Positions 12,218 to 22,009 of a stretch of 64,000 nt of DNA are shown here, piece after piece. A model generated the notes under the pieces. It did no database searches. It saw nothing but the letters and a program-made list of their open reading frames with translations, and was not told the DNA's origin. The stretch comes from Myrica gale (taxonomy: Eukaryota > Streptophyta > Magnoliopsida > Fagales > Myricaceae). The translations under genes and the position numbers were made by a program. Location: the NCBI GenBank assembly GCA_963930655.1, contig OZ005608.1, forward strand, positions 9,114,001-9,178,000, written 5' to 3'. Every line of letters begins with the position of its first letter. Positions within the stretch are counted from its first letter, which is position 1.

Positions 12218-15200
12218 ATGAGAAATTCGCTTCTCTTCCTCATTTTGGTAGCACTTGTTGCTTATAAACTCCGATTTCAAGCTCACGCTGCTCCTGCAGG
12301 TAGCCATGGCCTCGTCTCTCCCTATATCAAGTTGTGTTATACTGACTATTTGCTTCGTTGGTATGCTTGTTTACTTAATTTTGTTTCTTCGGTCTCTTTT
12401 ATGTTTATTTTGGCATATTCTATTTAGTTTCCTGTGATGATGTTTCTATAACTCAAGTTTAACCCTCTCTGACTCTCTTTTTTTTTGGTTTTACGAAATC
12501 ACTAGTTTTTAAAATTTGTGATTTACGTAATGGGTATACTTGTTTCTTGACTGTTCATTAAATGAATTTCCTCACTGACGCTGTATTTGTCTCTTATTTT
12601 GAATACTATCTGATTACTCAGGGCCATTGATCAAACACTTGACATCTATTATCAAATGGACGGGCTCATCCTCCAAAATACCTCAATCAGGTTGCTTGGA
12701 ATATCTTTTTGAGATGATTTAAGTGGAAATATATTTATTCTTCATGGCTTGTTAGTGTTTCTTGTCGCATAAATGTATATATCATTACTTATAAAAAAAT
12801 AAATGTATATATCATTCCTCAGACTCCCATTATCCCGTACGTCATTATCATATGTTGGTTTGCAGATGGGAATGTGCTTCAATTTGAGAACGGGTACTTG
12901 GTTGAGACTGTTGTGGAAGGAAATGGGATTGGAGCAGTTCCTTACAGAATCCGCGTCTCTGAGGATGGCGAGCTCTTTGCAGTTGATGCAGAAAATAGCA
13001 ACATTGTTAGGATTACTCCACCATTGTCACAATGTATGATTATTGCCGTCCTCTTGCTTGGTAGAATTTTCATATTTGACCTGTTTGGATTTTGGTTTTT
13101 TGAGATTTAAGCCTTGCTTGCTGCTGGAAAGAAGGCATAAACATCTTTGTACAGTAGAAGGAAATTCTGAACTTGCTGTTGGGAAAGGCATAATGCTGAA
13201 TCTCGAAACCTACATTTATGAGGATTTAGGATCCAGGAAATGGTGATACTAATGAAACTAGCACTAAATACCCACCCGCACTCAAAACAAATATTGTGAA
13301 AGCTAAACCTGTTTAGTAAATTGGTCATAAAAACATGAAAAACTTTCTTCTCTTACTTTTGCATGTTTTCCTGGTATTCAAGTGATGAGGTGGGAATCTT
13401 GATTGTTACAGGCTGATATCATGGTCTAATTACCATTCTTTGATTTTGTCATTCTTAGTGTTTGATTTTTCTTTGAACCTGTTGTTGCAGATAGTAGGGG
13501 AAGATTGGTTGCTGGGTCTTTTCAGGGTTACACAGGGCATGTGGATGGAAAACCTAGTGATGCTCGCTTTAATCATCCCAAAGGCATAACCATGGATGAT
13601 AAAGGGAATGTGTATGTTGCTGATACCTTGAACCTGGCCATCAGGAAGATTGGGGATGCTGGTAATGCAATTGATAGTACTCTGATAATTGTAAACTAGA
13701 TGTGCAAATATGCATGTTGGTATGTGAGGAAAGTGATACATCTATGCATTACTGTAAAGAATATTGGATTGTTGATTGAATTAAGATTTTTGAAGCTTTT
13801 CTAAAGCTGAAGATGAAAATATTTTTTATAAATTGGATTTTTGAAAGTGTTATGCGCATTATTCTTTGAATAGGACAACAGCGGGCATCATGTTGCTAAA
13901 TTTTTGCTGAGTTTGGAAATTATTTGTAGGTGTGACAACCATTGCTGGAGGGAAGTCAAATGTTGCAGGGTACAGGGATGGCCCAAGTGATGATGCAGAG
14001 TTCTCTAATGATTTTGATGTTGTATATGTTAGGCCTACCTGTTCCTTGTTAGTTGTTGATAGAGGAAATGCTGCTCTTCGTCAGATCTCTCTTAACCAGG
14101 AGGACTGTGACTATCAGTCCAGTTCAGTTTCTACTACAGGTTTGGATATCTTATTGTCTGTATGTCATGCTTCTGTTCCTTAACTTAAGCATGATTAAAA
14201 ATAGTTCCGAAAAAGATGTTACTGTATTTGGGATAATCACGGCTATGGAATTGGCAGGGCTGCTTTGTGTCTACCACAGATGACAGGTCTTCAATGAATG
14301 AAAACATGTTTTATACCTTATATTCGCACATTCTAATGTCTAGATGATTCTCCTTTATGTCAGGTGGGTATAATTTTGTCTATATACTTAATGATAGATC
14401 TACGTCCAAATGAAATTTTAGTTATCTTTTGCAGTGAGAGTTATCAGTATTTCCTTTTACTTATTGTGACAAAGGATTAAACATTATGTTATTGACCAAG
14501 AGGACCAAATGGAAAAATCTGCATAGAGGATCCAAGAACTATGTCACACCCTTGTACCCTACCTGAGTCCTTTATGGTGTGGGAGGGTGTTTAGTTTAAG
14601 ATTATTTGAAGAATTAACAAATCAGAACCCATAATTTTCCAACAATTACCTTATTCTAGAAATATCCATTTATTGTTCTGTGAATGAATACACCAATTTA
14701 GTTGAATAAATAGGATTGTTATAATAAGGTTTGGGTATTGTCTGAAGTTAAATCAGGCATAAATGTGGGACATGGTGTAGTGGCGGAACTAGGATTAAAA
14801 TCCATGGGTGTCGAACTTTAAAGGCGAAATGACAATTTTGTTTTCCTTCGTAATGCAAAACATTGTCTTAGAGTTAGAATGTCGAAAATTAAGGATTAAA
14901 AGCATTAAAAATATTGGAATATATATACCGTATTATGTACTGCGACTGAGAGGTGACAATTGGATCATTCGAGTTTGCATCTTCTGAAAATATTGTAAAA
15001 TGACTCTGTTCTCAATAGTTTTAAAAACTTCTTGCTCGATGTACACTAACATCCAATCATTCATCCAGTCATCTCCTATCCTATTACGCAAATCACTCTT
15101 GATGATCCAATTCAAGTTAATTCCCTACTTAATTCTAAAACTTTAGAACAAATTATAGATGATTCTGATGGTTGTCTTCTTACATTTTTTGGTTACTACC

Positions 15201-18200
15201 ACAACTAGGGCCTGTCTTTTTTTTTCCCCTTTTTCTTTTGACAAAAAATTACTGGGGATGCATTTGCAATTTACTTTCTCTAGATTCTATGGATTTGGAA
15301 TTGAAAGATATTCACATTCTCCAAAGCAACTTCCACACACAAAGCAACAATTGATGGCAAATCATGTTCTGAATAATATAAACAAAATTTCCAAGATAAG
15401 CAAGATTTAGTAAAAGAGTTCCTTAGATAAATATATTTCAAAAGTGGTCAGAACTTTGGTTTGACCTATACAAGGATCTTAAACAAACACAACATTTTTC
15501 GAGGTCTCTAATAAAAATGAAGAAACGAATCAACATAGGGAGAAAGAAATGAAGTGGTCTTGAATGTGAAAAATTAGGAGCAAAGAGTAAATAATTTTTT
15601 ACTAACAGAAATGTAGCAAGATGGCAGGAAGTTACCCCTCAGTTGAAGAACTTGTAATCGATGCAAAACAAAAAATCATAATAACTGTATATTTGCCTCA
15701 GTTATTATGTAGCACTAGGAGCAAAATCAATGTGTAGAAAAAAAAATTTGTTTTAGGTCCGATACCCATTAAGTCTAGTTGGTCTGGACTTCATGGGTAT
15801 CGGACCTAGCCAACTTATGAAGAAAAAAAAACACGTGTAAAAATTTTTTTTTGGGCAAGCCATGGGTAGCAGACGCACAGGTTCGATACCCCTTGTGTCT
15901 GCACTGATATGGTGCAAGGAAGTTGACCCATCTCTAGGTGATCTAGTTTTGTCTGTGCTTAAGGTGGTTGCATGTTGAATGAGGGTACTAGAGAAGAAAA
16001 CTGTCACTCATCTTGTTGATTCCCCCCGCGACACTTTTGTTATAACATAGTTTTACCATGATAATTAACAATGAAGCATCTTAAATCACTAGGAACCACG
16101 GTAAATAATTTTTTTATAAGATAAACTTTATTAATAAAAACAATATGCAACAGTACAAAGGACTATACTGAGACACCTAAACCATACAAGCTAAGAAGCT
16201 AAGAAAATCCGAATTATTCGAAAAGGGAAATCCCAACACCGCATTTGCTCATAATAAAAGAGATTGCAGCAGCTTGCCTCTCAGACACTCCAACAACAAA
16301 GCCACATCTTCAAAGCATCTACCATTTCTTTCTCTCACATAAACACCACCAAATGCAAGAAGGGATCATCTTCCAAATTGCCAATGCCAGTGGGTCATCA
16401 TCAAACTTCCTCTTCCAACACAACATATCAACCACTCTCTTAGCATAACTCACGAATAATTCAGAATACAAAACACATACGACCATTATCCTCTAGCAAC
16501 CGAACAATGAAGTAGAACATGATTCCCAGACTCCCCATCTCATCTGCAAAGATAACACCAATGGACCAAGCATAAACCCCCTCCTCCTTAAATTGTTGAT
16601 TGTCAAAACTTTCCCATGTGCAACCTCCCACACAAAGAAAGAGACTCTCGAGGGAATAGAAGTTCTCCAAATTTGACGCCAAGGAAAAGACTCTGTAGAA
16701 CCACACGCAAGGAGCCCATACATCGACTTAACCGAGAAAACACCATTCTTGGAACTCGACCAATGCATCTTTTCGTCATCCCTCTCCTTAAAACCTTAAG
16801 AGTAAAGTAAGAGAAGAAGGCCAAAAATTCGTCCATCTCCTAATCATTAGCAGTTCTGGCGAACTGAACATTTCAAACACCAAACCATAATCTCCCTCCA
16901 AACAATTCGCCACCATAGCATCTTTGCTACGGGCACGTTATATTCATCACTCCCTTCCTCTTTCAGTCTCCCTCATTCGTTCTCTCTCCCTTTCTCTTTC
17001 CCTTTCTCTTTGCTATCTACTTTCATCCTCTCTTGCTGTTCTGTGATGGTTGCTGCTCTTCTCTCTCTCTGCCTGCCGTGATTTTCTCTTTCTCCAATGT
17101 TGGCCAGTCCCAGCAGTAGTAGGTGGGTACAGCCTACCACTAATGTGTATCCAGTACTGCTTGGAGGTGAATGTAGAATACAAAAAGGGGCGAATGTAGG
17201 AAGTTGTCCTGAAAAAATGACAGGTTTTGTTTTTTCATCTTAGAACACGATGGTCTTTTTAGGTTACTGGTGTTATATAGAGAGGTTATGCAATCCTGAA
17301 AAGTTTTGATTTACAAGGTTTCAGCTCTGAATTCCAAAGGTGACTATAATTGTATTAGAGTATGAAGTTAATGGGAATGAGAATGGATAGTTCTCCTGTG
17401 CAGACTACTGATTCTACAGTGTTGGGTATGCTTTTTGAGAATCACTGTTGAGATTTTTGTATGGATGGCTTCATTTTTAGGGTTTCCATTTAGTAGTATT
17501 AATTTTTGTTTGTACATTCAGGTTAACTGCTGAATTTAGGAGGACCACTTTTGGGGTTTTACAGCTTCATAGTCCTTCTGTCTTTCTCACACACTGCAGA
17601 TTTCTCTTTGTTTGTCCTTCTATGGTCAACAGATTTAAGGAAAAAGTGCAAATTTAGCTATAGAATAAAGATCTCTGGTCATTGGACCAAACAAAGCAAT
17701 AAATAGCCTTAAGGTGGTGTTTGTTTGTGGAAGTATTGAGGTTTTGGAAATTTTGGGTATTGGGGTTTGTGAAAAAGTATAGTATTTTATGGAAAAGTGA
17801 GGAGAGAGAAGATTTAATTGAATAGTATAATATTATTTTATAATTTAATGAGGAGAGAGAAATTATTTTATGATTGTTTGGAAATATTGAGGGGTGGAAA
17901 TTTTGGGAAACAAACGCCCCTTTAAACTGGTTGCAAACCAGGGGTTATTCCTTTCTTCACATGTTATTTTTGTCATCATCTTCATCTGTTTCTGAACTCC
18001 TTCAAGTTTGGAACAGTAGAAATCATCCTACCAGTCCTGTCATTCCAAACTGCAGTTTCAGATTCCACTGGACATGACGTATGCGCATATAGTACTGAAA
18101 GCTCTGTCCTAATGGTAACTATTCAACGTCCATGCTCACTGACATCATGGCTCGGCCTTCCTGTGTGGTGGTGCACCCTTGACTTGTCTAGAACATTGTA

Positions 18201-20605
18201 ATCTCATAAATCACCTTTTCAGATGACGTGTACACCCTGACCTGACCTAAGTTGTCGTAATGACCTTCCAAATGAAGAATTTGTTATGTAGAAATCAGGG
18301 AGACACTCATATTTCTGAAATTTTTTGAGAATATGTCCTCTCTCTTTTTGAGACTGGACTTTATTATGAAAACTGAAAGTGGGAAAACTAAAGTTTCATT
18401 TTAATTAGAAAAGATTCATGTAGAGACTCATGGAAATTTATGATTGTGACTTAAGCTTGTGCTGTAGTCATTGCATTTCCTTAAAAGACACATTCACGGA
18501 TATTTGTGTCAAGACTGTAGGACTGTAAGACTTGCGCTGGATACTGAGTGACAATGATATGAACAATGTCTTCCCATGGATCATTTCGATCATAAGCAAA
18601 TAGTAATATGTTATTGAAATCGATTCCATCACCAGATAAGAAGAAAAGAATATGTGCGTCCTTCTGCTCGTTTTTAAGCTAGAGCTGTGCAGAAATGCAA
18701 GTCTTGGATTCTACATTAATAATTGTTTAGCTCATTTTGAGTGAGGGTTTGAACACTAATAGGTGTTTTTAAAGAATGTTAGGCACAGCATGTGTTCTTC
18801 ATTCAACTGAGAGAGCATCTAGGAAGACGGGAATAAAAACAATCCTTAGCTAGCTGAACCAGAGTGTCAGGCCAGTTGTTTTTGGTTGCTGATCGTTTGG
18901 ATACTGTCTGGTCCTCTACTCATTATCATATACCTTTGGCTTAAACCATGATCCAAGTGTTCTTGCTGACCATAGTTTTCAGTTCCCACTGGCGAATCCA
19001 GAATGCTATGTTTTGTTTCAATGGAAACATTTGAGTAGCAACATGCGGAAACCAAGTTATGTAACTGAACTTTTTGGGGCACATCTTGCAATTGGTGTGC
19101 CCAATCAGATAGGAAGCCCATTGTTCCATGATGGTTGTAACTACTTCCTCGCTTCAGGCATAAAATCAGAAATGCCATGGTTCTGCCGTTAAATTCAGAA
19201 ACTTGTTTTATATATGGTGCCTTTCTGATCAATCTCAATTGGTTGGATACCTCGCATGTAGGATTCTAGGAAGACAAACAGTGAGGGTGCATGAGATATG
19301 TGCTCAGGTTGTTGATGATAGTTGTTTTGTTTTAGATCCTTATTCCTCGATTCCCTGTATATGCTACAATCTTTGCATTTTCATTTATATATCCATCTTC
19401 CATAGAAATATGGTAATTAACTTCTCTCATTGTCAGTGTTTGGTTGCATTGCCACAAAAGTGACTGACTGACTTCGGATCATTTGACAGATGTGCTTATG
19501 GTTGTCGGTGCGGTCTTGGTTGGTTATGCTACATGTATGCTTCAGCAGGGATTTGGACCTGCTTTTCGTCCAAAGGCGGTATATCTCTTTCAACCAATTA
19601 GGAGGAGAAATTAGAAAATTTAGATGCTCACTGCTTATCAAATAAAGTTTTTTACTTAAATTTCAAACATTTCTGCTTGTCGCCATCCAAATGCTCTCTT
19701 ACTAATCAAAGCATGTTGGTCTATCACCAAGTTCCTTAACAATGTTAAAAGAATTTTGGCATAGTCAAAACTCTTTTGGTTGTAAGTAGATTAATGGAGC
19801 TCACATGGTCTTCGCTGCTATTTCTGTTGTCTTAACTCTCTTCAAAATTCTTTTGCATTTATCTTGGAAGTTTGAAACATGTGTTTTTTCTGTGAGAAAT
19901 AGATGCCCATTTCCGGGTAATTGCTTGTTGGCTTAACGAAATGCATTCATTATGCAGCGTTATATTTCAGACAGTGAATTTATGGATCATTCAAGCAAGA
20001 TAAAGTCCACTCCCATTGCGGAGAGCACAAAAGAGGAACCAGGATGGCCATCTTTCGGGCAGCTCATCATTGATCTGTCCAAGCTTGCAGTTGAAGCATT
20101 GACTAGCATATTCCTTTCCTTTACACCCTCTCGTTTCAGACCTGATAGCCCCAGGAATAGCCTAACTCCGCTAAAAGACACTCTCCGGATGCCTGAAGAT
20201 GAAGTTGAGCCCACATTAATTCAGAGGCAGAGTAGTCCTGCTGCTCTCTCTGAAAATCGGCAGGCCCATACTCCTAATCGAAGTGATAAATACTTGGAAA
20301 AGCCCCTGAAGAACAAATCAAGCAGTTTTAAGGATCCCTCATTTTCAAGCAAGCACCGGTCCTCAAAACGAGAAGATTATGCAGAATTCTATGGATCGGG
20401 CGAGGTGCCTCCGTATAGCAAGTCAAAGAGCCAGAAAGAAAGAACAAGGCATCGACAGCGAGATAAAAGTGGAGAAGTGGTTTTTGAATCTGTAGGGACA
20501 GAGCCAAAGCCTGTTGAGTTGAAAACAGCGCACTATGGCAAGCCGAAGTATGAGCAGTATAATATCGGCAGTAAGTATGGGTCAGATGATTCCTACCGAT
20601 TTTGA
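12218..20605 (+). CDS. NHL-repeat-containing membrane protein, 7 exons, 478 aa
   Basis: Exons by splice sites and conserved protein: 12218-12299, 12622-12690, 12866-13033, 13491-13661, 13930-14139, 19490-19578, 19958-20605; 1437 nt, all introns GT-AG. The product starts with a signal peptide (MRNSLLFLILVALVA, cleavage near residue 25). Then come NHL beta-propeller repeats (about residues 48-220) with the typical VSEDGELFAVDAENSNIVRI, PKGITMDDKGNVYVADTLN and RPTCSLLVVDRGNAALRQI blocks. One transmembrane segment follows (DVLMVVGAVLVGYATCML, about 234-251), then a basic, serine-rich tail (about 264-478) with KSQKERTRHRQR. The layout is that of a plant family of unknown biochemical role, so a secreted-side propeller and cytosolic tail are inference. 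Start chosen as the ATG that opens the signal peptide. Intron 5 is 5.35 kb and full of transposons. Confidence 0.93.
14778..15906 (-). mobile_element. Second hAT copy, in NHL intron 5
   Basis: Starts TAGTGGCGGAACTAGG, aligned with the left end of the hAT at 3736, and ends near GTCTGCACTG. ACATGGTG (14770-14777) and ATATGGTG (15907-15914) flank it, 7 of 8 bases equal. Near its left end the minus strand encodes the hAT C-terminal dimerisation region (15115-14933: LRNRIGDDWMNDW, then IEQEVFKTIENRVILQYF). An A-rich block with ACACGTGTAAAAATT at about 15830 matches the right end of the first copy. The rest does not code. The right edge is less sure than the left. Confidence 0.6.
15754..15808. repeat. 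Near-perfect foldback, 25-bp arms and 5-base loop
   Basis: Arms 15754-15778 and 15784-15808 pair over 25 positions with one mismatch and one G-U pair, around the loop TTGGT. The arms begin TAGGTCCGATACCCAT and end ATGGGTATCGGACCTA. Lies inside the second hAT copy, in an intron of the NHL gene, and is transcribed with it. Function unknown: a transposon-derived foldback or a small-RNA hairpin are both possible. Confidence 0.75.
16111..16960 (-). mobile_element. LINE 3' end with zf-RVT region, in NHL intron 5
   Basis: On the minus strand, 16836-16461 reads WSSSKNGVFSVKSMYGLL, then PWRQIWRTSIPSRVSFFVWE and AHGKVLTINNLRRRG. This is the zinc-finger region (zf-RVT) that follows reverse transcriptase in plant L1-type LINEs. 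The frame then leaves the consensus before the cysteine-histidine cluster, so the copy is decayed. An A-rich end on the minus strand lies at about 16111-16135, fitting a 3' tail. 5'-truncated, as is usual for LINEs. Confidence 0.75.
17713..17922. mobile_element. PIF/Harbinger-like MITE in NHL intron 5
   Basis: Starts GGTGGTGTTTGTTTG and ends AAACAAACGCCCC, with TAA before (17710-17712) and TAA just after (17923-17925). The interior has the same GGTATTGGGGTTTG...GTGAGGAGAGAGAA pattern as the MITEs at 20898, 21180 and 21508. Non-coding. Confidence 0.65.
17923..19489. other. Remainder of NHL intron 5
   Basis: No coding sequence, transposon end or RNA gene recognised. Short open frames on both strands have no family resemblance. 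The branch and acceptor region (TTTGACAG) ends at 19489. The unassigned part 15907-17712 outside the LINE likewise shows only CT-rich stretches (about 16945-17090). Confidence 0.4.
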
Positions 20606-20897
20606 CCAAACCGGATTTTCCTTCTTTCAGAAAAGTCAGCTTTTTTTTGCTCCACCTAGATGTACCAATACGCTTCCTTCTGATCTAGTCTGTAATTGGA
20701 AATTTATTTTTTGAGCTAGTCTGTACGTGAATTGACAGTGTTACAAAAGCCTGTGTTTTTGGTGGACAATGCATTCCTGGCTGAGTTTTGGAGAAAATCT
20801 TCGCGTTGGTGCGCCTCTGCCAGAACCGTAGTTATATGGGCGGTTGTCTGTCTGAGAGTTAAATAGGTAGTCGAATCTTTAACTTAGTAATTATTAA

Positions 20898-21079
20898 GGG
20901 GATGTTTGAGGGTGAAAATTTTGAGTATTGGGGTTTGAGAAATATTATAAAGTAAAGATATGGTATGAGAGTTGGTGAAAAAGTAAAGAGAGAAGATTTT
21001 AATAAGTATTATAATAATAAAAAATTATGTGGTGAATTTTTTATGATTAAACCCAAATATTTGGGCACCAAACATACCC
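20898..21079. mobile_element. PIF/Harbinger-like MITE, copy 1
   Basis: 182 bp, starting GGGGATGTTTGAGGG and ending CACCAAACATACCC, with TAA on both sides (20895-20897, 21080-21082). AT-rich, non-coding. Nearly identical to the copy at 21508-21704. Lies just after the NHL stop codon, so it may fall in the 3' end of that transcript. Confidence 0.8.
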
Positions 21080-21179
21080 TAAGATTGTGTATGACAGAAG
21101 ACTATAGATTTTGAAATTAATTAAAGTGCGCTTAAATTAATCCGAACAGCCGTTAGAACAACGCACCCTTATTTATTTT

Positions 21180-21376
21180 GGGTGGGTTTGTTTTGTAAAA
21201 TTTTAGTGTTGTTAAAATTTTAGGTATTGAGTTTAGTGAAAAAGTGAAGAGAGAGGTAATTTTTTATATTTTGTAGTGAAAAGTAATGATTTGATGGGAG
21301 TGAGAGAGATTATATTGTTATATTTTATTGTGTTAAAATTTTAGGAAGGGTAAAATTTTACAATGCAAACACAGCC
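21180..21376. mobile_element. PIF/Harbinger-like MITE, related subfamily
   Basis: Starts GGGTGGGTTTGTTTTGTAAAA and ends TTTTACAATGCAAACACAGCC; the two ends pair as inverted repeats. TTA follows on the right; the left triplet is TTT, one base different. The interior shares the GTGAAGAGAGAG pattern with its neighbours but is clearly another subfamily. Confidence 0.65.
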
Positions 21377-21507
21377 TTATTGATTTTGTAAACAGACCCC
21401 GACATTTCGCAGTTACCCTTATTATATATTGATTTTTTTCAGATCTAATTGGTTACATCATAATTTCCTAAATTTACCCCTCGAAATAAAATAAATGCCT
21501 CCTCTTA

Positions 21508-21704
21508 GGCGATGTTTGAGGGTGAAAATTTTGAGTATTGGAGTTTGAGAAATATTATAAAGTAAAGATATGTTATGAGAGTTGGTGAAAAAGTAAAGAG
21601 AAAAGATTTTTAATAAGTATTATAATAATAAAAAATTATGTAGTGAATTTTTTATGATTAAACCCAGATATTTGAGCCCAAATATTTAGTCACCAAACAT
21701 ACCA
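21508..21704. mobile_element. PIF/Harbinger-like MITE, copy 2
   Basis: 197 bp, starting GGCGATGTTTGAGGG and ending CACCAAACATACCA, with TTA on both sides (21505-21507, 21705-21707). Close copy of 20898-21079 in the same orientation. Ends about 110 bases upstream of the UBTD TATA box. Confidence 0.8.
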
Positions 21705-21816
21705 TTAATCCGCAGGAACAAATAAAGCAATCCCCAACGGAGACAGCGAACCGCCAACTTCATTATTGAATAAATCATTATCTGATAATACATTTCTCTC
21801 CAATCTTTATTTTCCC

Positions 21817-21824
21817 AATATATA
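21817..21824 (+). promoter_or_regulatory. Probable TATA box of the UBTD gene
   Basis: ATATATA in the context CCCAATATATACTTAAA, about 190 bases upstream of the start codon, followed by a CT-rich leader (CTCTCTCTTC) from about 21843. Position and context fit a plant core promoter; not proven. Confidence 0.45.
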
Positions 21825-22009
21825 CTTAAAACTCACCCTAAACCTCTCTCTCTTCTGGGAAGCTTTCTTTCCCTTTTATATTTGAACACTGTAAACAGTG
21901 CAACAGCACAAGCTTTCCCCGCACCTTTGACTTGGCGTCTCCATGAAGCTTCTGCTTCTCTGAGCTCTCTGTTCTTGACACTGTTATTTCGTGTGCGCAC
22001 ATAAGCGGA

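Noticed and set aside
18867-19238. A 123-codon minus-strand frame in NHL intron 5
   Set aside because: Antisense to an intron, no family resemblance, no splice context. Chance frame.
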